A stretch of 64,000 nucleotides of DNA from Cohnella abietis (lineage in GTDB: Bacteria; Bacillota; Bacilli; Paenibacillales; Paenibacillaceae). Below, piece after piece: positions 33,401 through 42,151 of the stretch. Made by a program: the position numbers and the translations under genes. Location: positions 2,640,001 to 2,704,000 of the forward strand of contig NZ_AP019400.1 of NCBI RefSeq assembly GCF_004295585.1, given 5' to 3'. Below the pieces are notes generated by a model, which saw only the letters and a list, made by a program, of their open reading frames with translations, was not told the DNA's origin and ran no database searches. The stretch's first letter is position 1. Each line of letters opens with the position of its first letter.

Positions 33401-35417
33401 TTATATAATCGGAACAGAGCCCAAGGGTGCACTGAATGGTGTCTACGATTTTCTGGAGAAAAATGCCGGAGTACTATGGACACGTTCAAGTACGACGAAC
33501 ATTGGCACACTGTATGATCCGCTCGACACGATTACAGCACATAAAATCAATTATCGCGAGAAATCTCCGTTTCAGGTTCGTGGATACAATCTGATCGGTT
33601 ACGGAGCTAACGGAGAGTACCATGAGGATCCAGGTACAGAAGCAATGATCGCGAGTAATAAAATGAATGCTAAGATGGCAGAGTTCGCTAACCAATTTCT
33701 GTGGGAGAGACATGAAAGCGTAGGAGTGAAGTCGTTTACGCTCGGTCATAATTTAGAATATTGGCTTCCTAACGAACAGTATTTCGCAGCTCATCCTGAC
33801 TATTACAACACAGATATTAGCGGAGAGAACTATATTCCGGTCGCGGATGATACGCAAATTAATTTCTACCATCCTGATGTGCCTGGAGTAATCGCTGGGC
33901 GAGTGAAGGCTTTCTTGGAGGAGCACCCTATTGAATATGTTGGAATTGGGATCAATGACACCCACTATTTTCAGCAAGGGATACTGAGCCGTTCGCCTTT
34001 CACAACGGTAGACAATATCGTGATTCAGCCTGATGAGGCGGATTATAAATCAACTGTATTCTACTCTTTCCTGAACAAGATTGCGGCTGAATTGAAGGTA
34101 ACAAATCCTACTGTCAAAATTGTTACTTTCGCCTACTTTTTCACCGATGTCCCACCTAGAGTTAAGCTAGAGGATAACATTATTATCGTAATGGCGCCTC
34201 TAACAGGAGATGACAGAGTTCCCTTCAATACTAGTGATACTAACAGTACGAACTACGGTCACAAGCTTAAGCTAGAGGGCTGGTTGAACAATACTAGCAA
34301 TGTTGTTATGTACAACTATTACGGCTCCTTTCTGTCAGACACTTACGAAAGACCGATTGCTGAGAAGGTTCAGGCAGATATGAAGTACTACCGGGATATG
34401 GGCATAACGGGTGTAATGCCAGAAAGTATTATGGATGCGAGAGTTCCAAACTGGTCTATCAATGCGCTTCAGTTTTGGCTGTTCCAGAAGCTAATGTGGA
34501 ATCCGGATGCTGATCTTGAGCAATTAAAATCGGATTATATTCGCAAAGCTTACGGAGCGGCAGCAGAGCCAATGAGAGAATATTACGATCTAATTGCCCA
34601 AGGATGGAATTATGATCAACAGCCAATAGGCTACAACACAAGCGCCAAAACATATATAGGCAAGTACATCATTGAAGCTGGAATAAAAGATGCAGCTCAG
34701 GCTGCTCTAGATGAGGCATGGGCATTGGCAGACGGTAAAGCCAGAGAAAGAATAAAACCGATTAAAACAACCTTCGAGAAAATGGTGTTTACGATTGGGG
34801 AGCTTCCTGATCTGAAAGCTTACGCCAAGAAAACAACCGCAAGTAAGGCAGATATCGTAGGTGCAACGGATTTCAGTCAGGGACCATGGGCGAATGCTGT
34901 ACCGGCTGAGAGCTTTCTAGATATAACGAACGGAAATCCAGCCCCACAGAAGACAAAGGTACGCTTATTATGGGATGACACGAATCTCTATGTCGGGTAT
35001 GAGAATTTCGATGACGACATAGAAAATAGGATCACAAGCAGTGTTAGTGCAAGTGAATGGTGGAGCAGCGGTGCAGATGATGACAATGAAACATTCATAA
35101 CCGGTGATATGACCGGAGCCTCCTACTATGTATATTTCAACAATTCGGCGGCTCACAAGATGGAATACAGCGGACCTTCCCAGAATCCTGGCTACGAGGA
35201 TGCGCATTGGGAAGCTTACACGACTGTTGGAGCAGACCGGTGGAATACCATTCAGGTTATTCCCTTTGCAAGCATTAATGTAAATCCGGATCTAACGAAT
35301 CAGTTGAAAGGATATTTCTTCAGAACCTACCACGGCCTGAAAGGATTTTATGGCTGGGGCGGCGGCGCGGTATGGAGCTGGTCCGATTTCTACCCTATTA
35401 TCCTGGAGAAGAATTAA
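30462..35417 (+). CDS. giant SLH-anchored multidomain DUF4838 glycan-degrading protein
   Basis: 1651 residues, secreted and wall-anchored. A signal peptide (~1-37) is followed by three SLH repeats (~45-230; motifs such as AGHWAERQITEWIDNGFVQG and TITRGQLAALVNRAFG) that bind pyruvylated wall polymer, then a beta-helix-like stretch (~235-375) and a Pro-Thr linker (~400-430). A GH67-N-like alpha/beta domain starts at ~443 (ADILIGAS, MEKLAAQELQ) but is interrupted by a beta-sandwich (~490-580) and two tandem carbohydrate-binding modules (~585-735 and ~747-910). It resumes at ~938 (IIVGTTSSYPSFASLF, GALNGVYDFLEKNAGVLW). The DUF4838 barrel (~1010-1400) and a CBM9-like C-terminus (~1463-1651) follow. 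Ribosome site GGAGGCGC. It shares its catalytic family with the cytosolic protein just upstream. Confidence 0.88.
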   Translation: MKMLEKKKGRFNLARKCTALIMSLVLLLSSFQTVFGANKPTESSSAARDIAGHWAERQITEWIDNGFVQGFPDGAFGPDQTITRGQLAALVNRAFGFKEADKLNFSDLPETNWAYREMSIAVKSGYLQGYGEGIIGAERTVTRQEVAVVISRLLQPALKLNSAAVESFTDANQIGDWSKGAIGAAVEAKLLKGYTDGSFKPKAQITRAEMVVTLDRVMAEGNLVFNHVGSYGPTNEIKVVKGDVSVNVPGVTLRNMTISGNLLIAEGVGEGDVFLDNVKVKGTTTVKGGGVNSVHFNNAELNILRVEKTSGEVRIVLEGTTKVIEMIISSELGAGSTIVIDKESSIVSLLLNGSIKVIGQGKIAKAIYGLKGKGTTFERKPDKEEGAVDLTSGNSGPSNVTPEPTSTPTPSPEPTPSPQPTPSPEPTPTPTATLVKNGIANADILIGASASPMEKLAAQELQSTLRMVSGAELPINKGSIDEGIVSAQLWEDQLDINKAGTYPIRVSLINNSSSAVNIGMAQTDNGPITVNIDNETLLRARQSLSVEGSITVPNNIVEGTHIVSVQVGSDERAISTLILTVNLDRNLIKNGGFEKAALGGQIPEGWIVPSGARDTQVKRTGTSSLRIDLGQHAYINATTQQQLKLERGREYVLRAWVKGSAPSGQKIVTQFMEMKNDGSYKDGSGQQVTPITDEWKLVELKYTPSLTSIFDYNWVYFYAVQGTDHLWIDDVTLMESGAGESEPEPVQNLISNAGFETATADGLLPVGWNVPSGAKDNQIKQTGTSSLRIDLGQRDYIYAVTDQQLKLKAGHEYTLEAWVKGSAASGEKVIAQFMEMGNDWSNSPGTAQTTFDVTDDWTKIELKYTPDAATQLDYVWIYFYIVAGTNHLWIDDVSLKQTNSQQQNKVGSEASGEHKVTLIDSGTSAERNSLSSDIGIDEDRLQIIVGTTSSYPSFASLFADDMTYLHNSDGFAIRKIGNRIYIIGTEPKGALNGVYDFLEKNAGVLWTRSSTTNIGTLYDPLDTITAHKINYREKSPFQVRGYNLIGYGANGEYHEDPGTEAMIASNKMNAKMAEFANQFLWERHESVGVKSFTLGHNLEYWLPNEQYFAAHPDYYNTDISGENYIPVADDTQINFYHPDVPGVIAGRVKAFLEEHPIEYVGIGINDTHYFQQGILSRSPFTTVDNIVIQPDEADYKSTVFYSFLNKIAAELKVTNPTVKIVTFAYFFTDVPPRVKLEDNIIIVMAPLTGDDRVPFNTSDTNSTNYGHKLKLEGWLNNTSNVVMYNYYGSFLSDTYERPIAEKVQADMKYYRDMGITGVMPESIMDARVPNWSINALQFWLFQKLMWNPDADLEQLKSDYIRKAYGAAAEPMREYYDLIAQGWNYDQQPIGYNTSAKTYIGKYIIEAGIKDAAQAALDEAWALADGKARERIKPIKTTFEKMVFTIGELPDLKAYAKKTTASKADIVGATDFSQGPWANAVPAESFLDITNGNPAPQKTKVRLLWDDTNLYVGYENFDDDIENRITSSVSASEWWSSGADDDNETFITGDMTGASYYVYFNNSAAHKMEYSGPSQNPGYEDAHWEAYTTVGADRWNTIQVIPFASINVNPDLTNQLKGYFFRTYHGLKGFYGWGGGAVWSWSDFYPIILEKN

Positions 35418-35441
35418 TCTTGTAGTATAAAACAATGTGAA

Positions 35442-35488
35442 AACACTCCTCTCTAGGCGTAACAGCCCAATTGAGAGGAGTGTTTTTT
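35442..35488 (+). terminator. strong terminator ending locus 1
   Basis: AACACTCCTCTC (35442-35453) pairs perfectly with GAGAGGAGTGTT (35473-35484), 12 bp, then TTTT. Confidence 0.92.
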
Positions 35489-35513
35489 GTGCGCAAATAC
35501 TGCTGCATTTCAG

Positions 35514-35786
35514 TTAATGTTTGGTTTTGACCCTTCTCCAAAATTTCAAAGATACAATTACCGAAAGTAAAATAAATGCAATCATGAATATTAGAAAACC
35601 AATGCCTTGACTTATTCCATCGGATTCAATTGAAAACCACATAATAATACAAAGAATATAAATAAAGAGATTAAAGATTAGAGAATAATAAAATATTTTA
35701 ATTGGTGTTTTGCGAGGATTTATCCAAGCAGAGAGGGCTGAGAGCAACAAAATCCAAACCATTAGCATAAGAACAATTAGCAACAT
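35514..35786 (-). CDS. small three-helix membrane protein, unknown function
   Basis: 90 residues on the reverse strand, start at 35786 with an AAGGAGC ribosome site eight bases upstream, which supports a real gene. Hydrophobic segments at ~2-20, ~29-48 and ~58-80 suggest three membrane helices with a short basic tail (KFWRRVKTKH). No family recognised. It lies alone between locus 1 and the 183-bp repeat element, with lower G+C than its neighbours. Confidence 0.65.
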   Translation of the reverse strand: MLLIVLMLMVWILLLSALSAWINPRKTPIKIFYYSLIFNLFIYILCIIMWFSIESDGISQGIGFLIFMIAFILLSVIVSLKFWRRVKTKH

Positions 35787-35861
35787 AGTAAGTGCTCCTT
35801 ATTTAGAGGGCTTTATTTTATGCATCTTTGGACTTTCCTTATCTATATCGATGAAAAAAGA

Positions 35862-36044
35862 GGGGAAGTATCTCCTGTAGGAGCGAAGCGTTTGCCTTTG
35901 GGATCGTGAAATCTTCTTGTTACAAGTTTACCCATTCAGATTTCACGATCTCAACCCGGGGTCCCCGTAAAGTACTCGGAAATGACTACAAAGCTTCTCT
36001 TCACTTTACGGGGTGGAGCAACAACCGGAAGGAGATATTTCCCC
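35862..36044. mobile_element. MITE-like structured repeat, 183 bp with terminal inverted repeats
   Basis: The ends are GGGGAAGTATCTCCT (35862-35876) and its complement with one mismatch (36030-36044). Inside are two perfect stems: GATCGTGAAATC (35902-35913) with GATTTCACGATC (35939-35950), and CCCCGTAAAGT (35963-35973) with ACTTTACGGGG (36003-36013). The fold would be a three-way junction closed by the terminal repeats. No coding capacity and no clear target duplication. It could be a miniature element moved in trans or a structured RNA. Confidence 0.65.
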
Positions 36045-36144
36045 GCAAAAACCATAATCGAGATTTCAGCTAGCACTTTATTGTCAGTATTAACTAAAAC
36101 TGAAGAGATATTTGCATCTAATATTGCTCCATTTTTTATTTTCC

Positions 36145-36173
36145 TTGGTTAAAAGGAGAAGGCTGTGTATACT
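36145..36173 (+). promoter_or_regulatory. SigA promoter of the locus 2 two-component genes
   Basis: TTGGTT (36145-36150) and TATACT (36168-36173) have a 17-bp spacer, about 28 bp before the kinase start. No motif 1 or motif 2 copy is present, so the regulators appear not to control themselves this way. Confidence 0.65.
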
Positions 36174-36200
36174 GTGTGAAAAAAGGAGGATGGATAATCT

Positions 36201-37967
36201 TTGAAATGGATGAAGCGAACAATCGACAATATTCCCATTTTTCCAAAGCTTGTTATTACATTCTTAATTATAATGATGCCTTTATTTACGCTAAGCCTTG
36301 TGTTTAATGAGCTTGGCAAGCAAGAAGTAAAAAGCCAAATATCCAACTCCATAACGATGAACATTCACTATTATTTTATGTCGCTAGAGAAGGAGCTAGA
36401 GCGGATTATTCGCACGCAGCAGGAATTCATCAATGACGAAAACCTCATGCAATTAAGCAACTCGTTATCGATTATGTCAGATTACCAGCGTACGAAAGCG
36501 ATTAACGATTTGAAGAGCAGACTAACGGCATTGAAGGATTCTAGCATTTATATTAAAGACATTAGCGTTTATGTAGATTCGCTTAATGGTACCATCTCGA
36601 CCTCCAACGCTGAAGATACCCCAAGTACGAAAGAAGAGGCTGAGGAAATTTTTAAGGCGACGTACACGAGCGGAATACCCATTACGTTCTGGCAGGATCG
36701 TTTATATCTAAACTTAACTTATCCGAACAATGTAATGAATCAAGGCAAATCTCCGCAATTTATTCAAAACATTGAGCTTTCTATGGAAGCGCTAACAAAC
36801 GCATTGAGTGCGTTCCCCCAAGATGGAGGAGCTATTTTATTCAATGACAATTGGTTTATAGCCAATAATAAATATTTGGAGCCTCTAACCGCAATTCAAA
36901 ATAAATTAGCGGAGCCTATGCAGCAATCGGATACTTTTACGAAGCAATTAGAGGTTGGCAAAGCCAAATATATGGTCATTTATGAAAAGTCTATGTTCCT
37001 GCAGGCTTCACTTTTGTTTTATTTTCCTGAGAACGTCATTGTGGGACAGCTAAAAACATATGGAACCTGGTTCTGGCTGCTTGTCATCAGTTCATTTGTT
37101 ATTGTCATTCTTTTCTCTTATGGAATCTATCTATTGATTTATCGTCCTCTGCAAACTCTGATCAGAAGATTCAGGAGTGTAGAGGGAGGCAATTTTAATG
37201 CGGTTCTGACGTCCATTCGAGGCGATGAATTCGGTTTTATCTTCAATCGATTTGAGAGAACGGTAGTCAGTCTTCGTACGCTAATTGATGAGCTTTATGT
37301 GCAGAAAATCAGGCTACAGCAATCAGAATTAAAGCAGCTGCAAATGCAAATTACCCCTCATTTTTTGTACAATAGCTTTTTTATTCTTCACCGTTTAATT
37401 AAAAATGATGACAATCAGATGGCTGAGCTAGTGTCCAAAAATCTAGGTGATTACTTTCACTATATTACGAGAAATGGGCTGGAGGAGGTTCCTTTCGAGC
37501 ACGAGGTCAACCACGTTCGGTCTTATGTTGAAATTCAAAATATCCGGTTTTCCAATCGAATAGTCGTAGATTTTGAACCACTTCCAGAAGTGTTCAGAGG
37601 GGTTATGATCCCACGCTTAATTTTACAGCCACTAGTTGAGAACGCTTACGAGCATGGGCTTGGCGATATCGTCATGGAAGGGAAGCTGCAAATCAGATTC
37701 GCAATGGATGCTGATAGGCTATATTTCTCGGTTGAGGATAACGGTGGCGGCATTACGGAAGAACGGATGGACGAAATGGTCAGAAAACTAAACTCGGAGG
37801 ATGAAGGAGAGACAACCGGTCTTATTAATATTCAACGCCGCTTGAAGCTGAAGTATGGTGAAAGAGGCGGGCTGGAAATGATGCACGGAGCTTTAGGTGG
37901 CTTACTTGTTCGAATTTATATCCCATATGACGAGGAGAATAACGATGTATCGAATATTAATCGTTGA
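36201..37967 (+). CDS. YesM-type sensor histidine kinase, locus 2
   Basis: 588 residues, paralogous to the kinase at 25039. TM1 (~10-32) and TM2 (~288-313) flank a Cache-like extracellular sensor; HAMP is ~314-360. The phospho-acceptor is H387 in QITPHFLYNSFFILHRL. The N box LQPLVENAYEHGL and an intact G box VEDNGGGIT complete the ATPase. Start TTG 36201, ten bases after AAAGGAGGA; ATG 36210 is an alternative. Its 3' end overlaps the regulator gene by 23 bp. Predicted partner and target: the regulator at 37945 and motif 2. Confidence 0.92.
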   Translation: MKWMKRTIDNIPIFPKLVITFLIIMMPLFTLSLVFNELGKQEVKSQISNSITMNIHYYFMSLEKELERIIRTQQEFINDENLMQLSNSLSIMSDYQRTKAINDLKSRLTALKDSSIYIKDISVYVDSLNGTISTSNAEDTPSTKEEAEEIFKATYTSGIPITFWQDRLYLNLTYPNNVMNQGKSPQFIQNIELSMEALTNALSAFPQDGGAILFNDNWFIANNKYLEPLTAIQNKLAEPMQQSDTFTKQLEVGKAKYMVIYEKSMFLQASLLFYFPENVIVGQLKTYGTWFWLLVISSFVIVILFSYGIYLLIYRPLQTLIRRFRSVEGGNFNAVLTSIRGDEFGFIFNRFERTVVSLRTLIDELYVQKIRLQQSELKQLQMQITPHFLYNSFFILHRLIKNDDNQMAELVSKNLGDYFHYITRNGLEEVPFEHEVNHVRSYVEIQNIRFSNRIVVDFEPLPEVFRGVMIPRLILQPLVENAYEHGLGDIVMEGKLQIRFAMDADRLYFSVEDNGGGITEERMDEMVRKLNSEDEGETTGLINIQRRLKLKYGERGGLEMMHGALGGLLVRIYIPYDEENNDVSNINR

Positions 37968-39627
37968 TGACGAACCCCTAATTGTTAATAGCATGAATCT
38001 CATGCTTAGCGAAGCAGCGCAATTGGAGCTTGAGATTTACCGCGCTTATAACGTGTATGAAGCATTGGATTGTCTAAAACGAATTCGGATTGATATCGTA
38101 ATCTCAGATATCCGTATGCCGGGAATGAGTGGGATCGAGCTACATAAGCAAATTATAGAAAGCTGGCCCCGCTGTAAAGTTATTTTTCTCACAGGCTACA
38201 ACGACTTCGATTATGCACGTCATGCCATTCGTGCTGGTGGTGTCATTGATTATGTACTGAAAAACGAAGATGACCATGTCATTCTGGCAGCAGTGGAGAA
38301 GGCAATAGCGGAATTGGACAAAATAGACGACGGCGCTGATTACATCCTGAACGCGAGAAAGAAGCTCAAGCTAGCCATTCCTGCTTTACAAAAAAATGCA
38401 CTATTTGACCTTATGCGTAATTCCCCACCCTCTCCAGAAGAAATGAAAAAGAGATTTGAAGAGTCGGAAATCCCGTTGTTGTTAGACAAAGGGGTGTATC
38501 TGGTAACGGGCAGAGTGGATGGTTGGATGGAGGATGCAAGTGAATTAGACCGAATGCTTCTTCTCTATGCCTGTCAGAATATTGCGGAGGAATATTTGGC
38601 TGCGACTGTTGTGAATGTATCCGTTGTGTTCGAGTCCAATAGGCTTGTGTGGTTAATGCAGCCCAAAGAGTTTTTTGTAGAAAATAATTGGAATGAGGAT
38701 CAGGAGCAGCAGGCGTGGGAGCATCTCAAAATGAGAGTGTACAGTATCCTTGAGGCCGTTCAACAGACATGTAAGCAGCTGCTGAGAATATCGATTTCCC
38801 TTGTCATGGGTCGTGAACCATTCGAATGGAACAATCTTGGGGCCCATTTCTATTATTTGAAAACGTTGCTCGGTCAAGGCTCTAATAATGGGCAAGAGCT
38901 GTTAATCCAGGATTCTGAGCAGCTTGGACTAAATACGGAGCAAGGTAAACGCCATTACTTATCTGAATCGCAAAATAGTAAAAAGCAGCTTGAGCTACTG
39001 GAGCAATATTTAGCTAATGGGCAAAAAGAGAAGTTCAACATTCTATTCAACGAGATTATGAATCTCAAAGATTTAGCTGATTATAAGTTTCAGCTAGAGA
39101 TGTTTTACAGTCTCTCGCTTAGTTTGATTTCTTATGCCATTCGAGTGGGTCTGTTTGATGAGCTATTTAACAAAATGGATCTTGGGAGGACAACTCAGTA
39201 TGATGCGCACGAATCATGGAGTGATGCTGCTGCTTACTTAGCTAAGGTTGCAGATTATTTACTTGGACAATTCGAGCCTGCCATTGAAGAGCAAAGCCAA
39301 CGGCTCATTACTTCCATACATCAATATATTCAATCTCATCTCGGTGGGGATTTATCTCTGACGAAGCTATCCACATTAGTTCACCACAGTCCGACTTATC
39401 TCTCCCGTTTGTACAAGCGGATGACGGGATCGATGCTTTCAGACTATATTACCGAAGAGCGAATGAAGAAAGCACAGCAGCAATTGGCTCATTCGACAAT
39501 GAAAATCCAAGACATTGCCGTCCAGGTGGGGTACGAGGCAGCTCCGCAATTTAACCGTTCCTTTAGAAAAATGTTCAGAATGACTCCACAAGAATACAGA
39601 GATCTGTTTTTTACACCGAATGAGTAG
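37945..39627 (+). CDS. YesN-type response regulator with AraC DNA-binding domain, locus 2
   Basis: 560 residues from ATG 37945, directly behind CGAGGAG and inside the end of the kinase gene; a longer in-frame ATG at 37897 lacks a ribosome site. Receiver domain with D55 in DIVISDIRMPGMSG. The AraC domain at the C-terminus has HTHs LSLTKLSTLVHHSPTYLSRLYK and KIQDIAVQVGYEAAPQFNRSF. It parallels the regulator at 26806. Motif 2 begins at the first base after its stop codon, before the SGNH gene, and recurs before the lipoprotein and secreted-enzyme genes; this regulator is the natural candidate to bind it. Confidence 0.93.
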   Translation: MYRILIVDDEPLIVNSMNLMLSEAAQLELEIYRAYNVYEALDCLKRIRIDIVISDIRMPGMSGIELHKQIIESWPRCKVIFLTGYNDFDYARHAIRAGGVIDYVLKNEDDHVILAAVEKAIAELDKIDDGADYILNARKKLKLAIPALQKNALFDLMRNSPPSPEEMKKRFEESEIPLLLDKGVYLVTGRVDGWMEDASELDRMLLLYACQNIAEEYLAATVVNVSVVFESNRLVWLMQPKEFFVENNWNEDQEQQAWEHLKMRVYSILEAVQQTCKQLLRISISLVMGREPFEWNNLGAHFYYLKTLLGQGSNNGQELLIQDSEQLGLNTEQGKRHYLSESQNSKKQLELLEQYLANGQKEKFNILFNEIMNLKDLADYKFQLEMFYSLSLSLISYAIRVGLFDELFNKMDLGRTTQYDAHESWSDAAAYLAKVADYLLGQFEPAIEEQSQRLITSIHQYIQSHLGGDLSLTKLSTLVHHSPTYLSRLYKRMTGSMLSDYITEERMKKAQQQLAHSTMKIQDIAVQVGYEAAPQFNRSFRKMFRMTPQEYRDLFFTPNE

Positions 39628-39695
39628 AACACCGCAACAGATGTCAAGGAAAGCAAGAATGGCAAATAGTCCGAATTTTCTTCTCTTATTACACT
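39628..39695 (+). promoter_or_regulatory. motif 2 copy A plus -10
   Basis: The 42-bp motif at 39628-39669 contains GCAACAGATGTCAA and TGGCAAATAG and is identical in all 42 positions to 40369-40410. TACACT at 39690-39695 stands where copies B and C have TATACT, 20 nt after the motif. It drives the SGNH hydrolase gene. Confidence 0.75.
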
Positions 39696-39735
39696 TACAA
39701 ATGAGCGCTATTTTAAGAGTAGAAAGGTGACAAAA

Positions 39736-40410
39736 ATGTTGGAATTGTGGGAAAAGCTCAAGCGTGGCGAACAAGGCTTTATTGTTTGTATTGGTGACTC
39801 TATAACCGAACAGAACTATCATGCTAACGGCAAGCTAAACTACGTGGGACAGTTAAATGAAATGCTGTTAAATGTATTTGGTCGACAGCAGCTATTGTTG
39901 AATGCTGGAGTAAGCGATGACACGACGTGGGGAGTATTGAACCGTTTGAACCGTGATGTGCTGCGATTTCAACCGGATCTGATTACTTTGATGATTGGTA
40001 TGAACGATTCCATGCGAGGAATAGAACAGCTTCCAGAGTTTAAGAATAATTTGCTAGCTATTATTGCACAAGCTCGGGCAGTAGGTAGTGAATTAATCTT
40101 ATTGACTCCCAATACAATAAATCTACGAATTTCGGAAAATGCCATACGTGATAGTTACCCGCACTACATACATGCTATACGTGAAATTGCGACATCTGAG
40201 CAAATACCATTATGTGATGTGTATGAGGCATTTGAGGAACGTATCCACAAAGACCCTAACAGCAAATGGACATTAATGAACGATTGCATTCATCCTAACG
40301 AGTACGGTCACGATTTTATCGCACAGGCTTTATTTCGTTTTTTTGGTTTTATCGATAGCCGAAATGCCAACACCGCAACAGATGTCAAGGAAAGCAAGAA
40401 TGGCAAATAG
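39736..40410 (+). CDS. SGNH/GDSL hydrolase, probable carbohydrate esterase
   Basis: 224 residues, no signal peptide. The catalytic serine S22 is in VCIGDSITEQ, the oxyanion glycine in NAGVSDDTTWG, the asparagine in LMIGMNDSM, and the Asp/His pair D183 and H186 in DCIHPNEYGH, so all four SGNH blocks are intact. Start ATG 39736, seven bases after AAAGGTG; GTG 39727 is less likely because it overlaps that site. The last 14 codons coincide with motif 2 copy B, so the tail TATDVKESKNGK is encoded by regulatory DNA. By analogy with the SASA gene of locus 1 it should deacylate imported oligosaccharides. Confidence 0.88.
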   Translation: MLELWEKLKRGEQGFIVCIGDSITEQNYHANGKLNYVGQLNEMLLNVFGRQQLLLNAGVSDDTTWGVLNRLNRDVLRFQPDLITLMIGMNDSMRGIEQLPEFKNNLLAIIAQARAVGSELILLTPNTINLRISENAIRDSYPHYIHAIREIATSEQIPLCDVYEAFEERIHKDPNSKWTLMNDCIHPNEYGHDFIAQALFRFFGFIDSRNANTATDVKESKNGK

Positions 40411-40436
40411 CAACGTTATTTTTGATCTTTTATACT
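40369..40436 (+). promoter_or_regulatory. motif 2 copy B plus -10
   Basis: 42-bp motif at 40369-40410, ending exactly with the SGNH stop codon TAG; TATACT -10 at 40431-40436, 20 nt after the motif. It supplies a separate promoter for the lipoprotein gene at 40472. Confidence 0.78.
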
Positions 40437-40471
40437 TACGGAGCAGGTACAAATCACTAGGGGGATAAGAG

Positions 40472-42136
40472 ATGAAAAGTAAGTCTGCAAAATGGATTGT
40501 GTTAACGGTATTGGCGTGTTCGCTAGTGTTCGCTTCTGCTTGTAGCAAGAATAATGCAAATACTGCAGGACCATCGGGCTCTCAAGAAAGCGCTTCAAAT
40601 CCGGTGGAAACGAATATCGATCCCATGGGCAAGATTGATCCGCCTATTGAAGTGACTGCAGTTAGAATGCTGGATTCAACTACGAAATTCGCAGAAGGAG
40701 AGTCGATTGATAAGAATGATTGGAATCAGCTCTACTTGGACGAGTTCGGTATTAAGCTGAAGTATTTGTGGGTTGCTGATCCTAGTCAATATAACCAAAA
40801 ATTCAATGTGACGATGGCTTCTGGGAAGCTACCCGATATTATGCCAGTAGACGCCACTCAATTTAACCAATTGGTTGAAGCGGATGAGCTTGCTGATCTA
40901 ACAGAAGCTTTGGAGAAGTACGGAACACCGATTACGAAGGAATTATTGCACAAAGACGGCGGAGTGGGTCTTAATTCTGCAACATTCGGTGGGAAATTGT
41001 TAGGGATTCCAGTAAACCCCGGAGCGGTTGATAATGCTCCGCTGCTCTGGATACGTACAGATTGGCTGAAGAAGTTGAATTTGCCTGAACCTAAAACAAT
41101 GGAAGATGTGTTCAAGATAGCAGAAGCTTTCGCTACGCAGGATCCGGACGGAAATAACAAAAAGGATACTACAGGCTTAGGGATAGATAAGCTCCTATAT
41201 GACGGAGTATTTGGACTGGCAGGCTTTTTCAACGGTTATCATGCTTACCCGCGGATTTGGATAGAGAATGAATCAGGTGAATATGTATACGGCAGTGTTC
41301 AGCCTGAAATGAAAGATGCTTTGGCTAAGCTTCAGAAGATGTACAAAGATGGATGGATTGATCGCGAGTTCGGCGTTAAGGATATAGAGAAATTAATTCA
41401 AATGGGCAATTCAGGCAAGCTAGGAATGTTCTATGGTGTCATGTATAGCAATACTTACTTCGCGGAAGGAAAGAAATTAGATACGGAGATGGATTGGGTT
41501 CCCTTCAAGCTTCCATCGATTAATGATAAACAGGCTAAGCCGCAATTGGTTTTCCCTGTAGGCAAGTATTATGCTGCGAAAAAAGGGATGAAGCATCCTG
41601 AAGCTCTTATTAAGATGCTGAATGCCTTCAGCTACGACTGGGATAAGACTAAATACCCTCTGACTAAGATCAATCAAGATGGTGATATAGCCAAGTGGAT
41701 ATATGCACTTGTAGCAGGCTCCAATCCGACTCAAAATCTTGATATGTATGAAAGAGTATCCAAGGCAATAGAGCAGAAAGACGACTCGCTTATAGATCCG
41801 AAAGCCCCAGGTCAAAAGATAATCTTGGACAGCCTTCATAAATGGGAGAAAGGCGATATGGATGGATGGACTTATGCCAGAATATATGATGCTCAAGGAC
41901 TCCTGTATGAGTACAACAAAAGCGATGGTCTACTGATGACGAAGTATATTGCTGGACCTACAGCGACGATGGTAGAAAAGGGAGCAACGCTAGACAAAAT
42001 GGAATTGGAAACCTTCACTAAAATTATTATGGGTGAAGCTTCCATTGATGCTTTTGATGAGTATGTAGCGAATTGGAAAAAGCTCGGTGGCAATACCATT
42101 ACAGAAGAAGTGGCTAAGTGGAAAGCTAGCAAGTAG
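40472..42136 (+). CDS. sugar ABC transporter solute-binding lipoprotein (LplA-like), locus 2
   Basis: 554-residue lipoprotein. The signal peptide ends in lipobox ASAC with C24 as the lipid-modified residue. It shares blocks with the locus 1 protein (LNLPEPKTMEDVFKIAEAFA, GFFNGYHAYPRIW), so they are paralogues. It starts at the ATG at 40472, behind AGGGGGATAAGAG. It is followed by a perfect 13-bp hairpin. Its cognate permeases are not adjacent but lie 5.9 kb downstream, after six enzyme or accessory genes. Predicted to capture the oligosaccharide or modified sugar handled by locus 2. Confidence 0.93.
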   Translation: MKSKSAKWIVLTVLACSLVFASACSKNNANTAGPSGSQESASNPVETNIDPMGKIDPPIEVTAVRMLDSTTKFAEGESIDKNDWNQLYLDEFGIKLKYLWVADPSQYNQKFNVTMASGKLPDIMPVDATQFNQLVEADELADLTEALEKYGTPITKELLHKDGGVGLNSATFGGKLLGIPVNPGAVDNAPLLWIRTDWLKKLNLPEPKTMEDVFKIAEAFATQDPDGNNKKDTTGLGIDKLLYDGVFGLAGFFNGYHAYPRIWIENESGEYVYGSVQPEMKDALAKLQKMYKDGWIDREFGVKDIEKLIQMGNSGKLGMFYGVMYSNTYFAEGKKLDTEMDWVPFKLPSINDKQAKPQLVFPVGKYYAAKKGMKHPEALIKMLNAFSYDWDKTKYPLTKINQDGDIAKWIYALVAGSNPTQNLDMYERVSKAIEQKDDSLIDPKAPGQKIILDSLHKWEKGDMDGWTYARIYDAQGLLYEYNKSDGLLMTKYIAGPTATMVEKGATLDKMELETFTKIIMGEASIDAFDEYVANWKKLGGNTITEEVAKWKASK

Positions 42137-42151
42137 AACGAGAGAGTGAAT

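Noticed and set aside
35862..36044. Target-site duplication of the MITE-like element
   Set aside because: The flanks are only A-rich on both sides; no convincing direct duplication could be defined.
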